DNA of 64,000 bases from Hippopus hippopus (taxonomy: Eukaryota > Mollusca > Bivalvia > Cardiida > Cardiidae), in assembly GCA_946811185.2 (NCBI GenBank), contig OX328098.1:43959650-44023649 (forward strand), read 5' to 3'. A program made the position numbers and the translations under genes. This document shows, piece after piece, positions 1 through 11,716 of the stretch. The first letter of the stretch is position 1. Each line of letters opens with the position of its first letter. The notes beneath the pieces were generated by a model. The model saw only the letters and a list, made by a program, of their open reading frames with translations, was not told where the DNA came from and made no database searches.

Positions 1-897
1 GTTAATTCGGCGCCTCTTTGATGTTGGTATCGCACCGTCGTGGTCTCACATTTTTTTTTGCAGCTGGAGGTTAACAAGCACGTGTCATAAACATGTCATG
101 TACTCTTGTTTTCACGACCATATTGAACCCTTTTTCTTATAAAATGTAAATGGAATTTGGAATTTTACACAGGTTAAATGGGTAAGTCGAATGTCATGAC
201 TTTTGTATTTTTCTCATTCATACGATTTAAAAAAAAAAAAAAAAAAATCCCATAATCTGCTTGTCGAATTTCTATTCTAACTACCCCCCAACTCTCTCTC
301 TCTCTCTAAGTAATATGAAAGAGATGGATAATCAACAGTGAATTTACCATTGATTTCTTGCCCCATTTCAATTTCTGTGTGGCCTTAAGGCTGCTGATCG
401 CGACTCAATGACCTTTTGCGAACAATGTATATTAAGATCAGACTGCACAGAACGTGCAATCTGATCTTATGTACAGTGTCCAATACGGAGATATCTATCT
501 CCAAAAACTAGCAGTATTCGAACTTTTGCAATCGGCATAAAGGTTTAATTAACCTGTTGAGGATTAATGGTAGATCTGATATTACGGTATCCGGCTTACG
601 ATAGGGATTTTTGTGACCAAAAAAAAAATCGTCTCCCGACATGAGGGAGGATAAGGTTGTGAGAAAAAGTATCAGAGCAAATTAACAGTACACAGAAGCC
701 GAAATAAATGTGTGGGTCACACTTCCTACGTCACATCCGGTTTATCGAAGATTTCACAAACTCGCACAGGTGTGAAAACCACATTTTCGCTAGTAGCTCT
801 CTTTTTACGAAAGTCTTTGAAATATGGTTTTCAATTTTAAGATTGTTTTCGTTTAAGGATTCTTATATCCAAAAATAGCTTTGGTTGGAGTTACCCT
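1..897 (-). mobile_element. TTAA-flanked DNA transposon, truncated by window edge
   Basis: This is the reverse complement of the left ~975 bases of the full element at 6023-8258, and it is also matched by the copy at 39608-41895. The inner end (893-897, ACCCT) abuts TTAA at 898-901, as in the full copies. The rest lies outside the window. Relative to the other two copies it lacks about 80 bases (the TTTAAGC...GACGTGGC stretch seen at 6340-6420). It carries a CT microsatellite (about 294-308) and an internal GATCAGACTGCAC palindrome near 435-475. No coding capacity is visible, so it is non-autonomous. Confidence 0.85.
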
Positions 898-1104
898 TTA
901 AAGTAGAAATGCATATGTTTCCCTTTTGACAGCGACAACATTAAACGGCTAAAACTTAATTGATATTGAGATGTTTTTTACCGAAATATGTTCAACAGAC
1001 GCTTTAAATTCTGATCCCACATTCGTTTACTTCGCCATCCGTAAAATACTCGTACGATCAATTTTTTCAGCACCATTGAAGGCGTTAACTTGGCATGGCC
1101 CTCT

Positions 1105-1377
1105 AAAGAGATTAGGTACATAGACAACAGAAATGAGGACTCGAGAGAGAATAGGTACATAGATAAGAGTGATAAGGACTCTTAAAGAGATTAGGAGACA
1201 ACAAAAATGATGACTTTAAAGAGATTAGGTACATGCACAACAGTGATGAAGACTCTAAAGGGATTAGGTGAAAAGACAACAGTGATGAAGACTCTAAAGA
1301 GGGTTAGGTATATAGTCAACAGTGATGAAGAATCTAAAGAGATTAGTTAAATAGACAACAGAAATGAGGACTCTAGA
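1105..1377. repeat. Degenerate 39-bp minisatellite
   Basis: Diverged units of the form GATTAGGTACATAGACAACA...GATGAAGACTCTAAAGA repeat about seven times with indels. They belong to the same family as the large homogeneous array at 43.86-45.86 kb. The block ends exactly where the PDI-like pseudogene becomes readable (1378), so it marks the pseudogene's 5' break or intron edge. Confidence 0.85.
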
Positions 1378-2001
1378 CTACGGAGGAGACATAACTCCAA
1401 TGGAACTTTCTAAGCTTGTTGCTAAAGCCATGAAAGTAGATCGTTCAACTGTAAGTGTGAAGTATACTGTGGGACTTACCTTGTCGAATTTCAAACAACT
1501 AATGAATACCGACAGACAACATCGTCTATTTTTGCTTCATAGAAATGATGATCTTGTTGAATATGACGATTTTGATGAAATTGCCGAGGCCTTTGAAAAC
1601 GAAGAAGAGATAGTCTTAGCGACGATAAAAATAGACAAACAAAAACAACTACAACAAACTTATTTGGCCAAAAGATATCCCGCTCTCTACTGGTATCCTA
1701 TGGGCTCCATCTACGACAAAAAGCTATATGGTGGTCAGATTAAAGTTGACCAAATGGTAAAATTTATAAACAAAGAGTGTGGTTTCTTTAGAACTACCGA
1801 TGGAACATTGAACAGTTTAGCAGGGTTGATAAACGAGCTAGATCTTATAATTGCTGAACATGCAAAAGACTTGTATGAGATAAACAATCTTGACTTTGTT
1901 AAAGTCAAACTGAAAAGGGCGATAGGTCATCTAGCTGTTGAGAGTGACATGGATTTGGCTGATTTTCATGTTCATCTTGTGGATGAGGTAGAAGAAGATC
2001 G

Positions 2002-3122
2002 GAGGACGGACGTTTTGGCCACGGACGTTTTGGCCAGGACGTTTTGGCCACGGACGTTTTGGCCACCTATATTGAAAAAACGGACGTTTTGGCCAAATCT
2101 ATTATATATGTACTTATTATAGATATTAAAGCTACAAACATATTTAATTTACTTATTTGATCAACATTTTAGACCTTTATTGCAATTTTTTATTATAACA
2201 GATGGTTTCAAGACTTTGTATCTGTGTCTTTTCAATCTTTAATAAGTACTTATATACTGATGGCCATGGACAACTGTGTAGAAGGTTTGGTAGTACATTC
2301 TTTTTCTTATATGATAGAAAACATTGGAGGAAAAAGAGAAATCCTCATTCTGAGCAATTTCTTTTTTTCTTACAATGATTTCATAATACAGTTAATCCTT
2401 CCATATTGGGAGCTTCTGAAGAGGACAATCAAAAGTATTGATCAAGGAATTTGATGTTTTCTTATATGATGGAAAACATTGGAGGAAAAAGAGAAATCCT
2501 CATTCTGAGCAATTTCTTTTTTTCTTACAATGATTTCATAATACAAAACTTTTTCAGAAAAATTTACATATCAAACAAATATATTAATTCTATACTAGCA
2601 ACTTTGATCTTTCTTAACAGTTTTTCAAACAAATTAATTAATCACATATATTGAAATAGATGATTAAAGTGTGGTGTGATCTACAGATTCATTAGTGTTA
2701 AAAGACAAGAACAATGAAACTCTTTACACTTCTAATAACAACAACATTAAATGCAAGAAAGTATCATTAATAAGCAATTAGTCAATCAAACTGTTTGTCA
2801 ATCAAAAGACAAAACTTGAAAATTGAAGATAATTTAAAAACATTAAATTGTTGATGTTTTCCTTTACTTCAAAGGAATAAATAAAACTGTAAAACTCTAA
2901 AATTTATTACCAAATTTCAACAAAAGTTCAACAAAAGTCAAAACAATTGATCAAATAAAAAAAAAAAAAATTTTTAGCTTTATTTTACATAAAAAGTACA
3001 TATAAAATTATTTTGGCCAAAACGTCCATTTTTTCACTATATGTGGCCAAAACGTCCGTGGCCAAAACGTCCTGGCCAAAACGTCCTGGCCAAAACGTCC
3101 GTGGCCAAAACGTCCTACATTC
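2002..3122. mobile_element. Foldback transposon with GGACGTTTTGGCCA motif-array arms
   Basis: The two ends are inverted arrays of a ~14-base motif GGACGTTTTGGCCA: about five copies at 2003-2095, and about six in reverse complement at 3008-3117. The same 10 bases, AAGAAGATCG, flank both sides (1992-2001 and 3123-3132). Removing the element plus one flank restores the host reading frame (EEDR continuing to TIDALD), which supports a genuine 10-bp target duplication. The AT-rich interior has no convincing protein, so it is non-autonomous. The TSD length suggests Mutator-like or classical Foldback families, but I cannot assign it. Confidence 0.8.
2302..2545. repeat. 89-bp direct duplication inside the foldback element
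   Basis: Bases 2302-2390 and 2457-2545 are nearly identical (TTTTCTTATATGAT... through TTTCATAATACA). Only about one substitution was seen, so the duplication is recent relative to the element's age. Confidence 0.9.
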
Positions 3123-3407
3123 AAGAAGATCGTACAATAGACGCCTTGGATTAAACCAGAAATAGAATTTATAGACAAATGCTTGGTGCCGGTCCTTTTC
3201 AATTAGACCAGTTACATAAAAAAGAAAAATATCATTCAGAAATTTATCAAGTCTATAAGTGACTATTTTGTAAAAACCGACAATTCCTTTAAGTATAAAT
3301 TAGCTAAGAGTGACGATCCTGACGTGGAAATCCGAGAACCAGTCGGCCATAATATCGAGTTTCATGATGAATTTTGATGTCAATGACATTAAGAATCTTT
3401 AATTTTA

Positions 3408-3895
3408 TAAAAGAAAGATCTGTTTACCGGAAGACAATATTTAGACTCGACCAAATCGAAAGCAGATGCAGGTGACTGGTCAACTGTTTCTAAAAGGTTG
3501 TGGCATAAGGAGAAACCGCTAGTGACCAGTATTTTTTCTTTTGTCCTTTCAAACCTCTTTTTTCGGGGTTGGAAAGATTTTCTCTTTTGTATTTTCAACT
3601 TTCTTTTTAAGGGTTGTAAAGATTTTCCCTTACATGTTTTAAGGTTGTCCAGATTCGAGGTTGTTTGATTAATGACAACTCTGTATCAGAAAAGAGACTT
3701 GTTTAAAATGAAAGCATTTGCAGACGACTTATTAGATGTGTCTTACATAACTTGCTTTTTTCTCTGAAAGAGTTGAAAACATTATGTGAAAAACACAAAA
3801 TGCTGGTTGCCAGCTTTTCCTCCTTTTCTCCAACTATGTCATGTTGAAAAAGCCTTCTTTGTCTGGGTCGTTAAAACAGAGGATCGTCTAATCAC
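3408..3895. repeat. Two degenerate copies of the hairpin MITE
   Basis: At 3408-3610 and about 3655-3895 there are eroded matches to the TTAACYCTTTACCA hairpin MITE (see 56012-56240 for the reference copy). Recognisable parts include a GACTCGACCAAATCGAAAGCA segment, AAAGCATTTGCAGACGAC, and a broken GAAAACATT/AATGCTGG stem. Confidence 0.6.
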
Positions 3896-4204
3896 TTCTG
3901 ATAAGCGTATTCATTACCAATATATTTATCAGTGGTTATAATTTTTTTGTTTGAACAACCGGGGACTAAACGGACAGACACAGAACAAAGCCCTGAACTG
4001 CGAAATAACAGGATGTAACTTTCAATGGGTGGTAACTCGAATTTCGATTGTTATATGATCTGTCTGAAAAACCTCAATATTTTCTCACGATACTGTACAG
4101 GTTTGGGTACTTTATCATATATCTCACTCGTCACAACTCGGCCGAGTCTGTAACTACATATAACCTCGTATACATGTATCAAGAATACAGTTTGAAGTTC
4201 TGTC

Positions 4205-4440
4205 AGTCACATTATCTTAACCTATATCCTGCTAAATAAGTGAAATGAAATTTTCAAGCCGATAGTAAAAACCTAAATTTTACTATTTCAAGGGTATTTT
4301 TTTTCCGGGGTGAGGGGGAGTATTCTCCTAATCGGACAGCGTAGATCCAAGATCAGACTGCACGAGTGTAGCCTGATCTTGATCTACACAGTCCGCAAAG
4401 GGCCGGTGCGTCGCGCTTAGCAGCCTAAGAGTTAAACATG
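4205..4440. mobile_element. GATCAGACTGCAC palindromic short element
   Basis: A ~220-bp short element runs from CCTGCTAAATAAGTGAAATG to CGCGCTTAGCAGCCTAAGAGTTAA, with a central imperfect palindrome AGATCAGACTGCAC...GCCTGATCTTGAT at 4349-4384. The family recurs at 17.7, 25.2, 42.6 and 50.8 kb and inside the TTAA elements. The ends, TTAACCCT.../...TTAA, resemble the TTAA-target families. Confidence 0.7.
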
Positions 4441-5085
4441 GCGCCGCCCATGGAAATCGAATAACGAAATCAACAACCACGGTGAAGTTACTTGAAAATC
4501 AACTTGTTGGTGAAAACAGGCAACGGAGTTGATGGACCTCGTTCAAAATTAAATGCATAAATTGTTTGTCACCGGAAATGTATTCAGAAAAATTTTGATA
4601 GAAAATTGTGACTCGTGTTTTTTTTTTCTTAAGTGGAATCCTTTGGTGAAAGAATGTACCGTGTAGGTGCATATCACCCAAGTTAATACAGGCAAGAGGG
4701 GTTTGATCGACTGATCACCCAAAGTTTGCCGAATGGATCTAACAAGTTACTTTCATGAAATATCTTGATTTAACTCTGATGAACCGCTTGGTTTATGTTG
4801 TGATCAATCGTAAAGACAGAAGTCTGGTAATGTGTAAATGTGTAACGCGCATATTTGATTTATGTAAAGTTGCCATTTCGAAAAAAAACCGATATTTTAG
4901 CGTAGCGAAACAAGCTATATTTTGACCTTCTTCTCTGTATAAGTCTTGAATGAATAAACAGTAGTTTGTAATTGGTCAAAAATGTTTATTCTGCGGGCCT
5001 ATTTCCGGGCTCAATTATGACACTAACATACAGGGGTTGCTACCGTAAGTTGATGCCCGACGGCGCTAAGTCACACCCTAGCAAA

Positions 5086-5182
5086 AAGATATGAGCCATG
5101 CTCTGGCAAAAGGGGGCTTAATGCATCTCCGGGATGCATGATATCAAGCAAGTCATCACATAATCTGGGATCCCAAAAATGT
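5086..5182. repeat. Fragment of 'GAGCCATGCTCTG' short element
   Basis: ATGAGCCATGCTCTGGCAAA followed by GGGGGCTTAATGCATCT, then a jump to the element's opposite end (ATCAAGCAAGTCATCACATAAT). This is an internally deleted copy of the ~260-bp element seen whole at 61485-61735 and 63462-63740. Confidence 0.65.
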
Positions 5183-5248
5183 GTTGTGTCTAACAACTTT
5201 AAATTATGAGGTACACTGGTCATTGGACATGCAGAAAGTTTACCAATA

Positions 5249-8200
5249 CATGGATCTGTGGAAATCGATATTTGACCAATCAGGTCATCGCACTTATTTT
5301 ACCCGATGTGCAGCCTTGTTGTCTGTTATTTCGACTCCCAAACAAACGAATATTAACGTTGGAGTGATGCTATAATTTTTATTTATTTTGTGTTTTAAAC
5401 ATTTGAATTTAAGAAAAAATTTAAAATATGTGCTTTGCGAATGTGTACTGCTGACGTGAGATCACGCAGAGGCTGTAGACAAGTTTGAATTATGATAATG
5501 ACTGAAAATGGGACATATGCAAAGAGTTCTGATCAGCGCTACATTACACAATGGATTAATAGTATTGCTTTAGTTTTTTTTTTTTTCCCCTCTGAAAGAT
5601 TTGGAAAGAGACAAAAATGTTTAAAGTGGAAAACAAAGGTAAAAATAGATCTATATGAAATACTAATCAAAATATAATATGTTTACTTGAATAGCTAACC
5701 TTTTTCAGTAACCTATGCACATCCAAAAAGTGGCACTTGTCATCAATGTTTCAGTTTGACGTTAATCTTAACCATTGGTGCATGAAAAATATGCTAAGTG
5801 TGTAGATATAGATCAGATTGCAAATAACATGCAGTTTAATCTTGGATTAAAACTATCTGCTATATGCAATAAGCATATTGACGTGTATTCCTCACTACAT
5901 ATTCCTCACTAAAAGTAGAATTCAGTTTCGAAATTAAGTCTAACTCTATTCTGTACCAGTGGAAGTTCAGCTAAAAAGGCAACTTATATTAATTAAATAA
6001 ACTTTTCACTTAGTCGTATTAAAGGGTAACTCCAGACCAAAGCTATTTTTGGATATAAGAATCCTTAAATGAAAACAATCTTAAAATTGAAAACCATATT
6101 CCAATGTCTTTCGTAAAAAGAGAGTTATTAGCGAAAATGTGATTTGCACACCTGTGCGAGTTCGTGAAATCTTCGATAAACCGGATGTGACGTAGGAAGT
6201 GTGATCCACACATTTATTTCGGCTTCTGTGTACTGTTAATTTGCTCTGATACTGACTTTTTTCTCACAACCTTATCCTCCCTCATGTCGGGAGACGATTT
6301 TTTTTTTTCACAAAAATCCCTATCGTAAGCCGGGTGCCGAGTTTAAGCTCTATTTAGAGCCAGGAGATGACTATTTATTCGTCAGTCTGCTGTCTGTCTG
6401 TCTAAACCGAATGACGTGGCTAAATATCAGATCTACCATTACTCCTCAACAGGTTAAATAAACCTTTATGCCTATTGCAAAAGTGAATACTGCTAGTTTT
6501 TGGAGATAGATATCTCCGTATTGGACACTGTACATAAGATCAGATTGTACGTTCTGTGCAGTCTGATCTTAATGTACATTGTTCGCAAAAGGTCATTGAG
6601 TCGCGATCAGCAGCCTTAAGGCCACACAGAAATTGAAATGGGGCAAGAAATCAATGGTAAATTCACTGTTGATTATCCATCTCTTTCATATTACTTAGAG
6701 AGAGAGAGAGAGAGTTGGAGGGTAGTTAGAATAGAAATTCGACAAGCAGATTATGGGATTTTTTTTTTTTATTATTTAAAATCGTATGAATGAGGAAAAT
6801 ACAAGTCATGACATTCGACTTACCCATTTAACCTGTGTAAAATTCCAAATTCCTTTTTATAAGAAAAAGGGTTCAATATGGTCGTGAAAACAAGAGTACA
6901 TGACATGTTTATGACACGTGCTTGTTAACCTCCAGCTGCAAAAAAAATGTGAGACCACGACGGTGCGATACCAACATCAAAGAGGCGCCGAATTAACCCT
7001 CTGCCCCTTTACATTGATGGAACACACAATTCTTTTCTCAAAATAAAAGGTTTGCGCACTAAACTTTTGTGTAAAGTTTGTAATAAATTTTTAATTTACG
7101 CTGATTTTTTTACGGTCAGCATCTGTTATCTCGTACATGATTACAGCGAGAAATATGGAAAAAGAAAGTCAAATAATATTTGTCCGCGTTGGTATTTCCT
7201 TTTAAATTTACGCCCAACATGTCTCAGTATTTAGGAAATTGACTGACCCTGTATTTTGCAGACGATCAAAAACGTTTACTGCTTGATATGGAGGGCAGGA
7301 AGGCAGGAGGTAATTCAGACAATCTTTTAACGTTGTTGTTGATGAAAGAAACAAATTTGAAATTGTGAAAATAACACGTAGGAAAATAAATGAAGATCAA
7401 GTGAAGAAAAAGGATTCAACTTAAACGGCAAATTTAGGATGTGTACTAGATTTAATGTTGTTTGTGAATGTTAAAGAGAGGATACGATTTCTACAGTAGA
7501 TCAAGGCTTTTAATTCTTCCCAAGCTGAAGGAGACATGTAAAATGCTGACATTGACAGTGTAGATCAAGATCAGACTGCACAGGATGTGTAGACCGTTCA
7601 ATGATCGACGGTGTCCTATAATTTGGTATATTTAGAAGTGTACTCGAATGATTTTCTTTACACATTGCAACGTTCCTTCTACCACTTAGTAGAAGAGACT
7701 TTTGGCATATTTCAACTATCTTGAATTATTATTTCTTTTTTTTTTTTTTTTTTTTATTTATCTATCAAAATTCGTTGATGAGACAGTGGTATAATTGAAA
7801 TAACTTCAAGAAATGAATTTCAAAATAGTTTTGTTCCCCACCAGAAGAATAACTTTTCCTTTTCATAAGTACTATCTCCACTAGGCAAATTCATTTAAAA
7901 TTTCATTCCTTTTATTGTAGTAAGATGTAAGAGCGATAGAGATTGAACTTCTACAGTAGACAAGTGATTGAAACGTGATAAAGCGATTTATATCTTTACA
8001 AAGTCCATGCAGTTTTCTCACTTTCCTGCGTTAGTTCATATATATCGACCATATCTTCTCACACTTGTGACGTCACGGCAGACTACCGGAAGTCACGATT
8101 TTTTCAATTAGCGACTTTCAGACAGGTGAAAATCCGAAGTTTAAACCTCTATATCTCGCGAAGTAAGCATCACAGAACGCTAAGATTTTTTTTTGTTAAC

Positions 8201-9033
8201 ATACTCTAGTATAGTTTTATCCGATTTTGAAATAAAAAATTTGGTCTAGAGTTACCCTTTAAAGTGGATTAGCACATCTGTCATTTCAATGGATGTGTCG
8301 GTAAACTGTTAACTGATAAGAAGTGTGTTCGACTGCAAACCAATTTGCCGCTCTGATCAACTTGACCACCCGTTGTCTTCAGTATATCATAAGATAAAAC
8401 AAACTACCATCACTGATATTAACAAGTTTGTTAATTGACAGCACACTAAATACATTTTGAAATCATAAGACAACCTTTTTTCCCTTAACCTGAAATTGAA
8501 TTTTTTCATAGTTAAGTCATAGTCAATTTTTCATAAACTTACACCTCTCTGTAGAATCAGACAATCTATAACGTTTTCGAAATGCTTGTATTTCAGTGTT
8601 GTTTATTTGGGTATGATGTTGAGACGACTTTATAGCCTTACGAAATCAATAAATATCTTTAATTCCATTATTCTGTGGCAAATCAGAGTTTTGTTGAGGT
8701 GATTTAATTTCTTTTCACATTGAATTTTAAAATTTTGCTAAAACAAGTAGATCTTTTACATTGTCCGTAGCCCCCGTAAACCACCCTTTTTGTACATATC
8801 TTTGTGTAAATTAGTTCAAGCATCTTTAAATTTCTTACCGAGAATTCATCAACGGCAGAAACATAATTATGGTAGAAAATTATTTTTTCGGAATTTTATG
8901 GTGAGAAACAGTCATGACAGCACGATTTAAGTAGCCTATCTGCTATACAGTATAGGTATTTACTGTGGTTGTTTGGGAGCCCTTGGCAACAGTAACCAAG
9001 GAAATCGGTTTATCTTTTCACCACGGATCCATG
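5249..9033. mobile_element. TA-flanked ~1.5-kb element, unit A (with nested insertion)
   Basis: It starts CATGGATCTGTGG after TA (5247-5248) and ends CCACGGATCCATG before TA. Sequence outside the nested 2.24-kb TTAA element aligns along its whole length with unit B (9040-15621), giving about 1.54 kb of own sequence. The ~13-bp terminal inverted repeats and TA flanks fit a Tc1/mariner-type non-autonomous element. No transposase is visible in it. Confidence 0.75.
6023..8258 (+). mobile_element. 2.24-kb TTAA-target non-autonomous DNA transposon
   Basis: Left end AGGGTAACTCCAGACCAAAG and right end TTTGGTCTAGAGTTACCCT are terminal inverted repeats, flanked by TTAA at 6019-6022 and 8259-8262. The paralogous position in unit B (9790-9793) is an empty site with a single TTAA, which demonstrates the duplication. 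A second full copy is at 39608-41895 and a partial one at 1-897. The element contains GA/CT microsatellite, T-runs and an older GATCAGACTGCAC palindrome. No long ORF is seen. TTAA targets suggest piggyBac or Kolobok; the AGGG terminus leaves this open. Confidence 0.9.
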
Positions 9034-10595
9034 TATATACATGGATCCGTGGAAATCGATATTTGACCAATCAGGTTATCGTATTTATTTTACCCGATGT
9101 GCAGCCTTGTTGTCTGCTATTTCGGCTCCCAAATAAACGACTGTTAACGTTGGAGGGGTGCGATAGTATTTATTTATTTTGTGTTTTAAACGTTTGAATT
9201 TAAGAAAAAGTTTAAAATATGTGCTTTGCGAACGTGTACCGCTGACGTGAGATCACGCAGAGGCTGTAGACAAGTTTGAATTATGATAATGACTGAAAAT
9301 GGGACATATGCAAAGAGTTCTAATCAGCGCTACATTACACAATGGATTAATTAATGCTGTAGTTTTTTTTACCCCTCTGAAAGAGACAAAAATGTTTTAA
9401 AGTGGAAAACAAAGGTAAAAATAGATATATGAAATACTAGTAAAGGAAAATACGTTTACTTGAATATCTAACCTTGTTCAATAACTTATGCACATCCAAA
9501 AAGTGGCACTTGTCATCAATGTTTCAGTTTGACGTTAGTCTTAACCACTGGTGCATGAAGAACATGCTGAATATGTAGATATAGATCAGATTGCAAATAA
9601 CATAAAGTTTAATCTTGGATTAAAAATATCTGCTATTTACAATAAGAGTATTGACGTGTATTCCTCACTACGTATTCCTCACCAAAAGTAGAATTCAGTT
9701 ATAAAAAGTCTAACTTCTGTTCTATACTGGTCTAACTTCAGCTCGAAAGGCAACTTATGTTGATTAAAGAAACTTTTAACTTAGTCGTATTAAAGCGTGT
9801 TAGCACATCCGCCAATTCAATGGATGTGTCGGTAAACTGTTAATTGATAGGAAGTGTGTTTGATTGCAAACCAATTTGCTGCTCTAATCAACTTGACCAG
9901 CCGTTGTCTTCAGTATGTCATAAGATAAAACAAACTACCGTCAATGATATTAACAAGTTTGTTAATTGACAGCACACTTAACGCATTTTAAAATCATCAG
10001 ACAACCCTTTTTCCCTCAACCTGAAATTGAATTTTTTCATAGTCAAGTCATAGTCAATTTTTTATAAACTTACACCTCTCTGTAGAATCAGACAATCTAT
10101 AAATTTTTCAAAATGCTTTTAATTCAGTGATATTTAATTGGATATGATGTTGAGATGACTTTACTAGCCTTACGAAAACAATAAATATCTTTAATTCTAT
10201 TATTCTGTGGCAAAAACGGAGGTTTGTTGAGGTGTTTTATTCTTTCTCATTGAAGTTCAAAACTTTGTTAATACAAGTAGATCTATTACATTGTCCGTAA
10301 CCCCCGAGATATGCCCTTTCTGTACATATCCTTGTGTAAATTTGTTCAAGCATCTTACCGAGAATTCATCATCAGCGGAAACATATGAAAGAAATATTTT
10401 TTCCGGAATTTTATTGAGAGAAACAGTCATGACAGCACGATTTAAGTAGCCTATCTGCTATACTGTAAATGTATTTACTGTGGTTGTTTTGGAGCCCTTG
10501 GCAACAGTAACCAAGGAAGTCGGTTTATCCACAGGAATTTGACATTCTATAATGAAAAAATATGATTAAATAAGAAAAAAATATTCCCCTATATA

Positions 10596-11548
10596 TAAAG
10601 AAACACAAGGAATGCAACGCCTCGATTACCGGCGACAACACGAAAATGCCCTACCCACCCAAAAGCACCAACGAAACGAAGAGTGATCACAATTTCCTTT
10701 ACCCTACTAACAGATAACACCGAAACGTACCTGTGACATTCAGCGATCCTTAAGTAGACACCTTTTCACCGGAGATATCCGTCATTTTTTACAGCTTTTT
10801 TGACAATTACAAGCCATCGAGGAGGCCATTCGCTGACGTCACTATTTTTTAAGGCCCGCAGAAAATATTACTTTCGTTTTCATATTTATTTTCGTTTTAA
10901 AATATATTTATGTACATCGCATGATACTACATATTTTTCTAGAGGTAACTAGCAAAAATGTTTGTCGGTATTCTTTTTTAAAGAAGGATATTTCACTTGT
11001 ATAAATAGGGAAAAACCCATCAGGGGACGTAACTCTTTTGACATTAGCCTTATTCGACTGATCATTTTTCGTGAAGCACGGAAATGAAAATATCAACAAA
11101 TTAACAAACAATCCATGGTTTTCACGACCATGAGGAAGGAGCCTTTAGAAAACATAGTGGGAAAAGAAAAACTGATGGTTACCAGCATTTTATGCTTTTC
11201 CTCAAAGTCTTTTCTACTCTATCACGGGGGCCGTAGGGGCCGGGAATATTCTGGCTCATTTTTCGAGTGGGGCCGGAGAATACACATACCTCTCAGCCAC
11301 AACATTTACTGCGGGCATAATGTAGTGACGTCAGCGAATGGCCTCCTCGATGGCTTGTAATTGTCAAAAAAGCTGTAAAAAGTCACGGATATCTCCGGTG
11401 AAAAGGTGTCTACTTAAGGATCGCTGAATGTCACAGGTACATTTTGGTGTTATCTGTTAGTAGGATAAAGGAAATTGTGATCACTCTTCGTTCCGTTGGT
11501 GTTTTTGGGTGGGTAGGGCATTTTTGTGTTGTCGCCGGTAATCTTTAT
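10596..11548. mobile_element. Nested ~0.95-kb inverted-repeat element
   Basis: Arms of about 225-250 bases are inverted copies: 10600-10848 against 11326-11545 (e.g. GATTACCGGCGACAACACG / CGTGTTGTCGCCGGTAATC-like, and AGTGACGTCAGCGAATGGCC on the inner edge). The element sits in a TATATA tract of the pogo-like left end. Its interior, about 11130-11235, holds a degenerate hairpin-MITE core (GAAAACATAGTGGGAAAAG). The outermost ~22 bases of the arms differ by an indel. No coding sequence is recognised. Confidence 0.75.
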
Positions 11549-11716
11549 ATATCGTCGGAGGTCCTTGAATCGTTATGGTCCTTGAGTCGTTATGTTTTTA
11601 TTTTTATCACGTTCTACGCGAGATTTCACTTTGCGCATGCGCTGACCGTGGGAAACGCTGTACTACGATTTCTACGTTCGATTCCCGATACCGGCAAAAG
11701 ATGCGGCATAAACAGG

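Larger units (their letters stand above)
1378..3377 (+). pseudogene. PDI/ERp29-like ER protein, broken pseudogene
   Basis: The open frame from 1378 (after a CTCTAG acceptor-like site) to about 2001 reads as the end of one thioredoxin fold (YGGDITPMELSKLV), then a second thioredoxin-like domain with the cis-proline segment KRYPALYWYPMGS, then an ERp29-C-like helical domain (GTLNSLAGLINELDLI). No CxxC active site is present where one is expected, so this domain would be redox-inactive or has lost it. The frame is cut at 2002 by a 1.12-kb transposon and resumes in the same phase at 3123. It then meets a TAA (about 3152), continues as helical-domain-like sequence, shifts frame, and ends HDEF-stop (3363-3377), which resembles a KDEL-type ER retention tail. 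The 5' part is missing. The family call rests on recognition of motifs only. Confidence 0.7.
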
